Positions 42,352-50,869 of a DNA stretch of 64,000 nucleotides are shown in pieces; the first letter of the stretch is position 1, and the number at the start of each line of letters is the position of its first letter. Source of the stretch: Phytoactinopolyspora mesophila (GTDB lineage Bacteria; Actinomycetota; Actinomycetes; Jiangellales; Jiangellaceae). The stretch is from NCBI RefSeq assembly GCF_010122465.1, contig NZ_WLZY01000006.1, positions 248,001 to 312,000 on the forward strand, in the 5' to 3' direction. Below the pieces are notes generated by a model that was not told where the DNA came from, made no database searches, and saw only the letters and a list, made by a program, of their open reading frames with translations. The translations under genes were made by a program, and so were the position numbers.

Positions 42352-42780
42352 ATGTCTGTCTTCACGACGATCGATCATGTCGGGATAGCTGTTCAAGATC
42401 TGGACGATTCGATCTCTTGGTACCAGAACACCTTCGGCATGGAAGTGGTCCATATCGAGGAGAACGAGGAGCAAGGCGTCCGCGAGGCCATGCTGCGTGT
42501 CTCCGGCGAGGATGCCGGCGCTCAGATCCAGTTACTGGCTCCGTTGCGCCCCGACTCGCCGATCGCGAAGTTTCTCGACCGGTCCGGCCCCGGGATGCAG
42601 CAGCTCGCCTACCGGGTCGCCGATGTCGCGGCCGCCGCGGCGGAACTGCGAGGCCGCGGTCTGAGGTTGTTGTACGACGAGCCACGGCGCGGCACTGGTG
42701 GATCGCTGGTCAACTTCATCCATCCCAAGGACGCGGGCGGTGTCCTCGTGGAGCTGGTTCAGCAGCCGCGCGCCCACTGA
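42352..42780 (+). CDS. mce: Methylmalonyl-CoA epimerase
   Basis: 142 residues from ATG 42352 (GTG 42331 would add seven). It interconverts (S)- and (R)-methylmalonyl-CoA in propionate catabolism. The glyoxalase/VOC fold shows TTIDHVGIAVQDLDDSISWY (metal histidine), EGxxVREAML-like EQGVREAMLRV, GMQQLAYRVADV (second histidine) and VNFIHPKDAGGVLVELVQ with the last metal glutamate. It leads a group with thiolase and meaB. Confidence 0.93.
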   Translation: MSVFTTIDHVGIAVQDLDDSISWYQNTFGMEVVHIEENEEQGVREAMLRVSGEDAGAQIQLLAPLRPDSPIAKFLDRSGPGMQQLAYRVADVAAAAAELRGRGLRLLYDEPRRGTGGSLVNFIHPKDAGGVLVELVQQPRAH

Positions 42781-42803
42781 CCTGAGCGCGTTACCCTGAT
42801 CGT

Positions 42804-43979
42804 ATGGCGGTCATAGTTGGCGGTGCGCGCACGCCGATCGGTAGGTTGCTCGGCTCCTTGTCGCAGTTCTCGGCGACCGATCTCGGCGGATTCGCGATCA
42901 AGGCAGCGTTGGAGCGATCCGGGGTGGCGCCGGATACCGTCGAATACGTGATCATGGGTCAGGTGCTCACGGCAGGCTGCGGGCAGATTCCAGCCCGGCA
43001 GGCCGCGGTCAAAGCCGGTGTGCCGATGACGGTGCCGGCGCTGACGGTGAACAAGGTGTGTCTGTCAGGTATCGATGCCATCGCATTGGCAGATCAGCTC
43101 ATCCGGGCCGGCGAGTTCGACGTCGTGGTGGCCGGCGGCATGGAGTCGATGAGCCAGGCCCCGCATCTGCTGCCGGGTTCCCGGACCGGCCACAAGTACG
43201 GCGACGCGTCACTGGTCGACCACATGGCCTACGACGGCCTGTATGACGCTTTCACCGATCAAGCCATGGGTGCGCTGACCGAAGCGTGCAACACGTCGGG
43301 GCTCGGCCTGACCAGGGAGGAGCAGGACGCTTTCGCGGCCCGTTCTCACCAGCGCGCCGCCCAGGCGTGGAAGGACGGCACCTTCGACGAAGAAGTAGTA
43401 CCGGTAGAGATCCCGCAGCGTAAAGGCGAACCGGTCGTGTTCGATTCGGACGAGGGGATCCGCGCCGACACCACTGTGGAGTCCCTCGGGCGATTGCGCC
43501 CGGCCTTCCAGTCCGATGGCACGATCACAGCCGGGTCGGCTTCGCAGATCTCCGACGGCGCCTGTGCGGTGGTGGTGATGAGCGAGGCCAAGGCGGCCGA
43601 GCTCGGACTGGAACCGCTCGCCTCGATCGGTGCGCATGGCGTGGTGGCCGGTCCTGACTCCACCCTGCAGAGCCAGCCGGCCGCGGCCATCCGGGCGGCA
43701 TGCGCCCGGGAGGGCGTCGACCCGGCCGCGCTGGACGTCGTGGAGATCAACGAAGCCTTCGCGGCCGTCGGTATCGCATCCACCAGAGAGCTCGGCATCG
43801 ATCCTGACCTGGTCAACGTCAACGGTGGTGCTATCGCTATGGGCCATCCGATCGGCATGTCTGGAGCGCGTCTTGTGCTGCATCTTGCGCTGGAACTGCG
43901 CCGCCGTGGCGGCGGAACGGGTGCCGCGGCGCTGTGCGGTGGTGGCGGTCAGGGCGATGCGCTGGTGCTGAACGCGTGA
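42804..43979 (+). CDS. Acetyl-CoA C-acetyltransferase (thiolase)
   Basis: 391 residues, the usual length. Visible are the nucleophilic cysteine in [32 protein letters not shown], the EINEAFAA and [15 protein letters not shown] histidine motifs, and the second catalytic cysteine in [13 protein letters not shown]. It condenses two acetyl-CoA, or cleaves acetoacetyl-CoA. A TACCCT -10 (42792-42797) six bases before the ATG allows a leaderless start. Its TGA overlaps the meaB GTG. Confidence 0.93.
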   Translation: MAVIVGGARTPIGRLLGSLSQFSATDLGGFAIKAALERSGVAPDTVEYVIMGQVLTAGCGQIPARQAAVKAGVPMTVPALTVNKVCLSGIDAIALADQLIRAGEFDVVVAGGMESMSQAPHLLPGSRTGHKYGDASLVDHMAYDGLYDAFTDQAMGALTEACNTSGLGLTREEQDAFAARSHQRAAQAWKDGTFDEEVVPVEIPQRKGEPVVFDSDEGIRADTTVESLGRLRPAFQSDGTITAGSASQISDGACAVVVMSEAKAAELGLEPLASIGAHGVVAGPDSTLQSQPAAAIRAACAREGVDPAALDVVEINEAFAAVGIASTRELGIDPDLVNVNGGAIAMGHPIGMSGARLVLHLALELRRRGGGTGAAALCGGGGQGDALVLNA

Positions 43980-44920
43980 ACGTCGATGAGTTGGTCAAGC
44001 GGGCCCGCGACGGCGATCCGCGTGCCGTGGCCAGGATGATCTCCCTGGTTGAAAACGACGCTCCGCAGTTGCAGGAGCTGATGGCGGCGATCGTCGCGCA
44101 CGCCGGCACAGCCGCGGTCATCGGCATCACCGGCTCGCCCGGCGTGGGCAAGTCAACTATGACTTCCGCGCTGGTCAAGGCCTTCCGCGCACAGGAACGC
44201 CGGGTCGGTGTGCTGGCCGTCGACCCGTCGTCGCCGTTCACTGGTGGTGCCCTGCTGGGCGACCGGGTGCGGATGCAGGACCACGCGATGGACTCCGGCG
44301 TCTATATCCGTTCCATGGCCACTCGAGGCCACCTCGGCGGGCTGTCCGCAGCGACGCCTCAGGCGGTACGAGTGCTCGACGCGGCCGGGTGCGACGTCGT
44401 CTTGGTCGAGACCGTCGGGGTCGGGCAGTCCGAGGTCGAGGTCGCGGCTCTGGCCGACACCACCATCGTGTTGCTGGCTCCCGGCATGGGCGACGGTATC
44501 CAGGCCGCCAAGGCCGGCATCCTCGAAGTGGGCGACATTTTCGGGGTGAACAAAGCCGATCACGACGGCGCCGACCACGTCGTCCGCGACCTGAAGAACA
44601 TGACGCGGATGGTGGAGCGCGATCCCGGCGACTGGCGCCAGCCCATCGTCGCCACCGTCGCCTCGACCGGCCAGGGGATCGACGATCTCGTCGATGCGAT
44701 CAGCAAGCATCGCGACTGGCTGGCCGAGTCGGGTGAGCTGGAGCGGCGCCGGCGCGCCCGGGTGCGAGACGAGATCGAGGCGCTCGCGCTCGCGACACTC
44801 CGGCAGCGGTTCGCCGATCTTCACGGCGACGAACGGCTCGACACGTTGGCGGACAAAGTTCTCCTCGGCGAGCTTGACCCGTACTCTGCTGCCGGGGAGA
44901 TCGTGGCGGCTGTGTCATGA
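43976..44920 (+). CDS. meaB: Methylmalonyl-CoA mutase-associated GTPase MeaB
   Basis: 314 residues from GTG 43976, overlapping the thiolase stop. G3E-family GTPase with the P-loop [36 protein letters not shown] (switch I), [15 protein letters not shown] (Walker B and switch II), and [11 protein letters not shown] (base recognition). MeaB guards B12-dependent acyl-CoA mutases by gating cofactor loading and removing damaged cofactor. The matching mutase here is probably the isobutyryl-CoA-type enzyme at 48.5-50.3 kb. Confidence 0.94.
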   Translation: MNVDELVKRARDGDPRAVARMISLVENDAPQLQELMAAIVAHAGTAAVIGITGSPGVGKSTMTSALVKAFRAQERRVGVLAVDPSSPFTGGALLGDRVRMQDHAMDSGVYIRSMATRGHLGGLSAATPQAVRVLDAAGCDVVLVETVGVGQSEVEVAALADTTIVLLAPGMGDGIQAAKAGILEVGDIFGVNKADHDGADHVVRDLKNMTRMVERDPGDWRQPIVATVASTGQGIDDLVDAISKHRDWLAESGELERRRRARVRDEIEALALATLRQRFADLHGDERLDTLADKVLLGELDPYSAAGEIVAAVS

Positions 44921-45057
44921 TCGAGAGTGGTAGATTTCGGCGTGGCGTCCGGACAGGGGCAGCCTTTGTGCGGTAGAAATCCAGGATGGCGGTCTTGTGA
45001 CCTCGAGATCCGTCAACGCATCGTGACCATCAGGGGCCAGCAGAAAGGAGGGCGGCG

Positions 45058-45210
45058 GTGAAGAAAGCGCTGATCATCTTGCTCATCGCATTCGTGGTGT
45101 ACTTCCTGCTGGCCGAGCCCGAAGGAATGGCCGCGATATTCACCAGCATCGGGTCGTGGTTCGCCGATCTGTTCAACGCCATCATCACGTTCTTCACTGA
45201 ACTGTTCTAG
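45058..45210 (+). CDS. 50-residue single-helix membrane protein
   Basis: GTG 45058 follows a very strong AAAGGAGG (45044-45051) at ideal spacing and ends with TAG at 45210. The product starts MKKALIILLIAFVVYFLLAEP, one clear membrane helix, and has a second amphipathic aromatic segment (IFTSIGSWFADLFNAIITFF). It is 11 bases upstream of the PH-domain membrane protein and likely co-transcribed with it. Function unknown; possibly a small partner of that protein. Confidence 0.7.
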   Translation: MKKALIILLIAFVVYFLLAEPEGMAAIFTSIGSWFADLFNAIITFFTELF

Positions 45211-45221
45211 GGCGTGGACTC

Positions 45222-45908
45222 GTGCGCACGCCGAGGGACCTGCTCGACGGTCTGACCGACCGGTTCGTGCGTTGGCTGGACCGGGTCGCCGAAGACGGCC
45301 TCATCCGGCTCCTGTGGTGGCGGGTCAAGTCCTGGTTCGGTCACCGCATGGTGGCGCGCAAGCTCGTGTCCGGGGAACGGATCATCGTCGAGGTATGCCA
45401 CAGCGCGATCCTCTACGTGGTGCCTGTCCTGATCGGGCTGGCCGGTCTGATTCTCGGCATCGTCATGGTGCCGTTCGTATCGGCCAACGTCGCGTGGTTC
45501 GGAATCCTGGTGTCGCTCGGTCTCATCGGATACAGCTTCGGCAGATCGCTGTACATCGCCCGAGACAGGTTCGTCGTCACCGATTCCCGGGTCTTTCGCG
45601 TCTGGGGCCTGTTCTCGTTGCACGAGGCCGAGATGGAGATCGTCCGGTTGCTGGACATCACGGTGAGCCGCCCGTGGTACCTGCGACTGTTCGGGTCCGG
45701 GCACCTGGTGCTGGAGAACGCTGCCCAGCAGCAAGGGCTTCGAGACATCGTGTATATCCCGCACCCGCACGGCCTCGCCCGGGTGATTCACAAACGGCGC
45801 CGGGAGATGAGCGGCGCCGGCCCGAAACCACCCGAGAAGAAGAAGCCCAACCCGCGGCGACCTGACCATCCGGCCACTAACCGGCCGGTGACGGCTCGCC
45901 GGAGGTGA
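45222..45908 (+). CDS. Membrane protein with bacterial PH (bPH2) domain
   Basis: 228 residues from GTG 45222. An N-terminal basic helix region precedes two membrane helices (ILYVVPVLIGLAGLILGIVM and AWFGILVSLGLIGYSFG). A bacterial PH domain of the YdbS/YdbT type follows: RDRFVVTDSRVFRVWGLFSL, MEIVRLLDITVSRPWYLRLF, GHLVLENAAQQQGLRDI. A basic, proline-rich C-terminal tail follows. The domain faces the cytoplasm by this topology. Role unknown; such proteins are linked to membrane stress and protein scaffolding. Confidence 0.83.
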   Translation: MRTPRDLLDGLTDRFVRWLDRVAEDGLIRLLWWRVKSWFGHRMVARKLVSGERIIVEVCHSAILYVVPVLIGLAGLILGIVMVPFVSANVAWFGILVSLGLIGYSFGRSLYIARDRFVVTDSRVFRVWGLFSLHEAEMEIVRLLDITVSRPWYLRLFGSGHLVLENAAQQQGLRDIVYIPHPHGLARVIHKRRREMSGAGPKPPEKKKPNPRRPDHPATNRPVTARRR

Positions 45909-45917
45909 GGAGGGACT

Positions 45918-46439
45918 GTGCCGGAGCCCCTGGATCTGAACTTTGACCCGATCGAACGTGCCGGGTCCATCTGGCAGGAGCGTTTCGGTCCGGCGGAAGC
46001 CATGGCGGCGGCCACCTCCATCATGCGCGTACAGCAGCTGTTGCTCGGTGAGTTCGACCGCATCTGCCGGCCCTACGGACTGACGTTCGCGCGCTACGAA
46101 GCGCTCGTCCTGCTCAGCTTCAGCCGCACCGGCGCGCTTCCGATGGCCAAGATCGGTGAGCGTCTGATGGTCCATCCCACGAGCGTCACCAACACGATCC
46201 AGCGGCTGGAGACTGCCGGCTTCGTGACCCGGGAGCCCAACCCCCGTGACGGCCGCGGCACCCTGGCCCGGATCACCGACTCAGGGCGCGACGCGGTGAA
46301 GAAAGTGACGTCGGAGTTGATGGACGCCGAATTCGGACTGACCGCGCTCGACGACGAGCAGCGACTGGCCGTGTTCGAGCTGCTGCGCACGGTCCGCGTC
46401 GCCGCCCGCGACTTCCACACCGATGATCATGAACACTAA
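45918..46439 (+). CDS. MarR-family transcriptional regulator
   Basis: 173 residues from GTG 45918 with GGAGG upstream. The winged helix is MAKIGERLMVHPTSVTNTIQRLETAGFVTREPNPRDGR, and LARITDSGRDAVKKV is the wing strand. A longer N-terminal helix (EAMAAATSIMRVQQLLLGEF) forms the dimer interface. Synteny with the meaB region recalls Streptomyces AbsC, though that is from memory. Its last codons (DDHEH and the TAA stop) are encoded by the left arm of the palindrome at 46420. Confidence 0.88.
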   Translation: MPEPLDLNFDPIERAGSIWQERFGPAEAMAAATSIMRVQQLLLGEFDRICRPYGLTFARYEALVLLSFSRTGALPMAKIGERLMVHPTSVTNTIQRLETAGFVTREPNPRDGRGTLARITDSGRDAVKKVTSELMDAEFGLTALDDEQRLAVFELLRTVRVAARDFHTDDHEH

Positions 46440-46476
46440 GTGACCGTATCGGTCACGTAGTGTTCATGATCATCGG
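46420..46476. repeat. 57-bp near-perfect palindrome, copy 1
   Basis: Arms of 27 bases (46420-46446 and 46450-46476) with one mismatch and a three-base loop form a very stable hairpin. The core GATGATCATGAACACTA and GTGACC is shared with copy 2 at 47501-47553. It contains the stop codon of the MarR gene and may terminate transcription, although the run of U expected of an intrinsic terminator is missing. Confidence 0.9.
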
Positions 46477-46548
46477 GAGGGCGTCGGGTTATCCACATTC
46501 TCGCCGGAACGCTTCCGCCCGCTCGGCTTCGCGTCGAAGATCGATTGC

Positions 46549-47505
46549 GTGTCCGAGAATACGATGCCGCCTGAACTCGCTGAACTCATCGAACAGCAGG
46601 CCGGAATGGTCTCCTGGGCGCAGTTGCGCGCGGCCGGAGTCGGCCGCGCGGCCATCCGGTCGCGACGATGGCGGCAGCGTCACCGGGGTGTTTATGCGAC
46701 ATTCAGCGGCCCGCTGAGCCGCGAGGCCGAGATTTGGGCGGGCGTGCTAAGGGCCGGTCCCGGAGCGGTTGCCAGCCATCAGACCGCAGCCGAGCTCTAC
46801 GGGCTCACTGAGCGCATCGATGACCGGATCCACGTCACGGTTCCCGCTGATCGCCGAGTGCGTGGGAAGATCGACGGCGTGGTGATCCACTACGCGCATC
46901 GCCTGCCGAAAACTCGGCATCCATCCAAGCGCCCTCCCCGGACGCGCATTGAAGATACGGTGCTCGATCTCGTCGACACGTCCCACCATCCTCGCGCTGT
47001 CGAAGGATGGGTCACGCAGGCTTGTCAGAAGCGACTGACCACTCCGGAACGCCTCGCAGAAGCCATGGCGGAACGAAAAAAGATCAAGTGGCGGCCGATG
47101 ATGGAGTCGATGCTCGGCGATGTTGCCGAGGGTGCCCATTCTCCATTGGAACTCAAGTATCTGCGTTCGGTTGAACGCGCGCATGGGCTTCCTCGCGGAA
47201 TCCGGCAGAGCCGACCATCCGGTGCGCGTATCGTCTGGACCGACGTTCACTACAAACAGTTCCGGTCGGTGGTTGAACTCGATGGACGCGTCGGCCACGA
47301 GGGGGAGGGGCAGTTCCGAGATCGTCGCCGGGACAACCGATCCATGGCAGACGGTCTGTGGACGTTGCGTTACGGCCACGCTGACACCTTCGGTTCTCCC
47401 TGCGACATCGCCGCCGAAGTCGCGCGCGTCTTGCGTTCGCAGGTTTGGGCAGGTGAACCGAGGCCCTGTTCAGCGGATTGCCCAGCACCGGAACTCAACC
47501 GATGA
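46549..47505 (+). CDS. AbiEi-like antitoxin N-terminal domain fused to DUF559 (Vsr-like) nuclease fold
   Basis: 318 residues from GTG 46549 (ATG 46564 also possible). The N-terminal winged helix resembles type IV antitoxin AbiEi (MVSWAQLRAAGVGRAAIRSRRW, RHRGVYAT, AVASHQTAAELYGL). The middle (RTRIEDTVLDLVDTS) continues that family. The C-terminal 120 residues follow the DUF559/Vsr endonuclease pattern: SPLELKYLRSVER, VWTDVHYKQFRSVVELDGRVGH and RDRRRDNRSMADG, with the conserved E, D, E and R/N of the family. Solitary copies are common in actinobacteria; no toxin gene adjoins. It is bracketed by two palindrome copies. Confidence 0.8.
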   Translation: MSENTMPPELAELIEQQAGMVSWAQLRAAGVGRAAIRSRRWRQRHRGVYATFSGPLSREAEIWAGVLRAGPGAVASHQTAAELYGLTERIDDRIHVTVPADRRVRGKIDGVVIHYAHRLPKTRHPSKRPPRTRIEDTVLDLVDTSHHPRAVEGWVTQACQKRLTTPERLAEAMAERKKIKWRPMMESMLGDVAEGAHSPLELKYLRSVERAHGLPRGIRQSRPSGARIVWTDVHYKQFRSVVELDGRVGHEGEGQFRDRRRDNRSMADGLWTLRYGHADTFGSPCDIAAEVARVLRSQVWAGEPRPCSADCPAPELNR

Positions 47506-47553
47506 TCATGAACACTACGTGACCAATACGGTCACGTAGTGTTCATGATCATC
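47501..47553. repeat. 53-bp palindrome, copy 2
   Basis: Perfect 24-base arms (47501-47524 and 47530-47553) with a five-base loop, same sequence family as 46420-46476. It lies between the convergent AbiEi-like and CnoX-like genes and overlaps both stop codons, so a bidirectional terminator role is plausible. Confidence 0.9.
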
Positions 47554-48490
47554 AGAAGAGAGCGCTGGCCAGTGACGCTCGGGCTTTGACAACTCGCGGG
47601 TCAGTGGGGCCGATGATCTCGAACAACTCCACCAGTCGCGTGCGTACCCTCTCGCGGTCGTCACCTGCCGCTTGGCGGACGGTGTCGATGAGCCGCTTGA
47701 AACCACCGTCCACGTCGCCCTTGGCGAACTCGACATCGGCCGCGACCAGCTGCGCCTCGATGTCAGCGGGATTCGCGTCCGCCGCTGCGCGGGCAGCGGA
47801 CTCGTCGACGCCCGTGATGCGCCGCAGGAGCTCGACCCTGGCCAGGCCTGCTTTCGCATCGGCGTCGGCCGGAGACTCGGCCAGCACCTGCTGATACGCG
47901 GCCGCGGCGGCATCGAAGTCGCCGTTGTTCAACGCCTCATACGCGGCGTCGTACCGGGGATCAGATGCTTCTTCCTCTTCCTGACTCACCTCGGCGCCCG
48001 GAACAGGCTCGGCCCGCCCCGTGACTCCGTTCTGAGCCGCCACCTTGAGTAGCTCTTCGAGTACACGACGTACGTCTGCTTCGGGCAACGCCCCCTGGAA
48101 TAGCGGGACGGCTTGGCCGCCGATCACGGCCAGCACCGTGGGGATGCTCTGTACCTGGGCCGACGCCGCGATCTGCTGGTTGGCGTCGACGTCGATCTTG
48201 GCGAGGACGAAGCGGCCGGCATATTCGGCGGCAAGCTTCTCGAGAATCGGCGAGAGCTGCTTACACGGCTGGCACCAGGTGGCCCAGAAGTCGATCACGA
48301 CCGGAACGGACGCCGACCGGTTGATCACTTCGGCCTGGAACGTCGCCTCGGTGACGTCGATGACGAATCCGCCGCCCGCGCTGCCGGCGGAAGTGCCGCC
48401 GCCGGACGAGCTTGCCGGCTGGGCTGGCTGATTCCCCTTCAAAGACGACAGATCCACGGCACCAGGACGACTGAATCCCTTCGAGTTCAT
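47552..48490 (-). CDS. Thioredoxin-TPR co-chaperone, CnoX/YbbN-like
   Basis: 312 residues from ATG 48490. After a disordered Ser/Gly-rich N-terminus, a thioredoxin domain (VPVVIDFWATWCQPCKQLSP, with WCQPC as active site, and SIPTVLAVIGG) is followed by helical repeats (YDAAYEALNNGDFDAAAAAY and so on), the CnoX arrangement. In E. coli this protein holds unfolded or chlorinated substrates and hands them to GroEL or DnaK; having two cysteines suggests redox activity too. It sits between the AbiEi-like gene and the acyl-CoA mutase. Confidence 0.9.
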   Translation of the reverse strand: MNSKGFSRPGAVDLSSLKGNQPAQPASSSGGGTSAGSAGGGFVIDVTEATFQAEVINRSASVPVVIDFWATWCQPCKQLSPILEKLAAEYAGRFVLAKIDVDANQQIAASAQVQSIPTVLAVIGGQAVPLFQGALPEADVRRVLEELLKVAAQNGVTGRAEPVPGAEVSQEEEEASDPRYDAAYEALNNGDFDAAAAAYQQVLAESPADADAKAGLARVELLRRITGVDESAARAAADANPADIEAQLVAADVEFAKGDVDGGFKRLIDTVRQAAGDDRERVRTRLVELFEIIGPTDPRVVKARASLASALF

Positions 48491-48550
48491 GGTCCTATCC
48501 TCCATGGCCCGGTCCTGGACTCGCCACAGGGGTCGAGTCCGTTGGTTGGG

Positions 48551-50260
48551 TCAGAAACGGGCGGGCTCGGTGTAGGACCCCCACTCGTCGCGCAGCGCTT
48601 GGCAGATCTCGCCCAGGGTGGCCTCGGCACGGGCAGCGTCCAGCATCGAGGGGATGATGTTGTCGGTGGTCTTGGCCACCTCGGCCAGGTGCGCGAGCGC
48701 CGCGCGTACCGCGGTATCGTCGCGGTCGGTGCGGCGCTGGGTCAGCACTCGCCGCTGCTCTTGCTCGACCTCATGAGATACCCGCAGGATGTCGAGATCA
48801 CCCGAGACGGTGTCGTGGTGGACGTTCACGCCGACCACCCGTTTCTCGCCCTTCTCGAGCTTCTTCTGGTATTCGAAGGCGGAGTCGGCGATCTCGGACA
48901 TGAACCAGCCGTCTTCGATTCCGCGCAAGATCCCGGCCGTCATCGGTCCGTATTCGCGCTGCCAGCGAGTGTCCCGCTCACCCATCGTCTGAATCTGGGC
49001 GAAGATCGACTCCGCTTCGGCCTCGATGCGGTCGGTCAGCGCTTCGACATACCACGAGCCACCGAGCGGGTCGGCGACGTTGGCGACACCGGTCTCTTCG
49101 TTGAGGACTTGCTGGGTGCGCAGTGCGATCTCGGCTGCGTGCTCGGTTGGTAGCGCCAGTACCTCGTCCAGGGCATTGGTGTGCAGCGAGTTGGTGCCGC
49201 CCAGTACCGCGGCAAGCGCCTCGACGGCGGTGCGGACGACGTTGTTGTAGGGCTGCTGCCCGGTGAGAGAGACACCGGCGGTCTGGGTGTGGAAACGCAG
49301 CCATTGCGCCTTCTGCGTCTTGGCGCCGTAGACATCGCGCATCCACCGAGCCCATATCCGGCGTGCGGCGCGGAATTTGGCGATTTCTTCGAAGAAGTCG
49401 ATGTGTGCGTCGAAGAAGAACGAGAGTCCGGGCGCGAACAGGTCGACATCGAGTCCGCGCGAACGGCCGAGCTCGACGTAGCCGAAGCCGTCGGCGAGAG
49501 TGAAGGCGAGTTCCTGTGCTGCCGTGGATCCTGCCTCACGGATGTGGTAGCCGGAAACCGACAGCGGCTTGTACGCCGGGATGGTCTCCACGCAGTACTG
49601 CATGAGGTCACCGATCAGGCGCAGGTGCGGCTCGGGGCCGAAGAGCCACTCCTTCTGGGCGATGTACTCCTTGAAGATGTCTGTCTGCAGGGTCCCGTTG
49701 AGAACCGACGGATCGACGCCCTGGCGTTCGGCGGCGACGACGTACATGCAGAAAATGGGCACGGCGGGGCCGCTGATGGTCATCGATGTGGTGACATCGC
49801 CGATCGGAATGCCGTCGAAGAGCATATCCATGTCGGCTGCGGAGTCGATCGCCACTCCGCAATGGCCGACCTCACCGATGCTTTGTGGGTCGTCGGAGTC
49901 GCGACCCATGAGTGTCGGCATGTCGAAGGCGACCGAGAGCCCACCACCGCCCGAGCGCAAGATCATCTTGTAGCGCTCATTGGTTTGCTGGGCGTTGCCG
50001 AACCCGGCGAACTGGCGAATGGTCCACGCCCGGCCGCGGTAACCCGTCGAGTAAAGGCCGCGGGTGAAGGGGAACTCGCCCGGCCACCCGATGCGCTCGA
50101 ATCGAGGGTCGTCGACGCCTGGCTCGGGGCCGTAGACCGGATCGACCTCAAGCCCGGAAAGTGTGGTGAAGTCGGCGTCGCGGACTTGGCCGGCATCGAT
50201 TGCTGTTTGCATCCGTTGCCGCCACCGCTGGCGTCCGGCCTCGATCTCGTTTGCCTGCAC
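48551..50260 (-). CDS. icmA: B12-dependent acyl-CoA mutase large subunit, isobutyryl-CoA mutase type
   Basis: 569 residues, the length of IcmA, with the TIM-barrel substrate domain but no B12-binding domain; a separate small subunit is needed and is not in this window. Substrate-pocket residues favour isobutyryl- over methylmalonyl-CoA: RQFAGF has Phe at 84 (Tyr in methylmalonyl mutase) and FKEYIAQKEW has Gln at 202 (Arg in methylmalonyl mutase). SISGPAVP-like TSMTISGPAVPIFCMY and LSVSGYHIREAGST are family motifs. It interconverts isobutyryl- and n-butyryl-CoA. MeaB and epimerase are encoded nearby. Confidence 0.85.
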   Translation of the reverse strand: MQANEIEAGRQRWRQRMQTAIDAGQVRDADFTTLSGLEVDPVYGPEPGVDDPRFERIGWPGEFPFTRGLYSTGYRGRAWTIRQFAGFGNAQQTNERYKMILRSGGGGLSVAFDMPTLMGRDSDDPQSIGEVGHCGVAIDSAADMDMLFDGIPIGDVTTSMTISGPAVPIFCMYVVAAERQGVDPSVLNGTLQTDIFKEYIAQKEWLFGPEPHLRLIGDLMQYCVETIPAYKPLSVSGYHIREAGSTAAQELAFTLADGFGYVELGRSRGLDVDLFAPGLSFFFDAHIDFFEEIAKFRAARRIWARWMRDVYGAKTQKAQWLRFHTQTAGVSLTGQQPYNNVVRTAVEALAAVLGGTNSLHTNALDEVLALPTEHAAEIALRTQQVLNEETGVANVADPLGGSWYVEALTDRIEAEAESIFAQIQTMGERDTRWQREYGPMTAGILRGIEDGWFMSEIADSAFEYQKKLEKGEKRVVGVNVHHDTVSGDLDILRVSHEVEQEQRRVLTQRRTDRDDTAVRAALAHLAEVAKTTDNIIPSMLDAARAEATLGEICQALRDEWGSYTEPARF

Positions 50261-50291
50261 GGCTTCCTCCGTCGGATCGCGGCAGAGTTGC

Positions 50292-50318
50292 TAGGACGTC
50301 AAGTTGTTGGACGTCCTA
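50292..50318. promoter_or_regulatory. Operator between the mutase and Rrf2 genes
   Basis: TAGGACGTC (50292-50300) and GACGTCCTA (50310-50318) are perfect 9-bp inverted repeats separated by nine bases, in the 117-base gap between the divergent genes. Size and position suit a dimeric regulator such as the adjacent Rrf2 protein controlling both directions. Confidence 0.55.
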
Positions 50319-50377
50319 CTAATTATGACAGCTTTGGGTCCCACGCGCACAGGTGCATCGGTGGCAAGATCTGACGT

Positions 50378-50833
50378 GTGCATGTGACCGCCCGCGCCGA
50401 CTACGCCGTCCGCGCCGTGATCGAGCTCGCTTCGGTCCGGCCGGCCTCCGCTACCCGGCAACGTCTGGCTGAAGCTCAGGACATACCTGGCAAGTTCCTC
50501 GAGGCGATCCTCGGGGACCTGCGCCGCAACGGGATCATCGAGGCGCAACGCGGGGCGTCGGGCGGCTATCGCCTCAGCCGCGACCCGAGCGACATCACCT
50601 TGGCCGAGATCGTGCGCGTGGCCGAAGGGCCGTTGGCAGCCGTACGGGGACTGCCGCCCGAGGACACCCTGTATCCGGGGCCGGCCGCACCGCTGACCCA
50701 GGTCTGGGTAGCGGTGCGTGCCAGCTTGCGCGACGTGCTGGAGGCCACCAGCGTCGCCGACATCCTGTCCGGGGAGTTCCCGTCGCAGGTGACGGCTTTG
50801 CTGGCCCGGCCCGACTCCTGGACCCGTCGCTGA
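50378..50833 (+). CDS. Rrf2-family transcriptional regulator
   Basis: 151 residues from GTG 50378. The N-terminal winged helix has VTARADYAVRAVIELA, RQRLAEAQDIPGKFLEAILGDLRRNGII and QRGASGGYRLSRDPSDITLAEIVRVAEGP, all characteristic of Rrf2. The three cysteines that hold an iron-sulfur cluster in IscR/NsrR are absent, so it should sense something else, perhaps a metabolite or thiol-free signal. Divergent from the mutase with a palindrome between. Confidence 0.88.
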   Translation: MHVTARADYAVRAVIELASVRPASATRQRLAEAQDIPGKFLEAILGDLRRNGIIEAQRGASGGYRLSRDPSDITLAEIVRVAEGPLAAVRGLPPEDTLYPGPAAPLTQVWVAVRASLRDVLEATSVADILSGEFPSQVTALLARPDSWTRR

Positions 50834-50869
50834 TCACCAGCGCTCATGGCCGGTTGGGCGGCGGCGGTC

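Noticed and set aside
46420-46476. Classical rho-independent terminator
   Set aside because: The stem is very stable, but no T-run follows on either strand, so it is listed as a repeat with possible terminator function.
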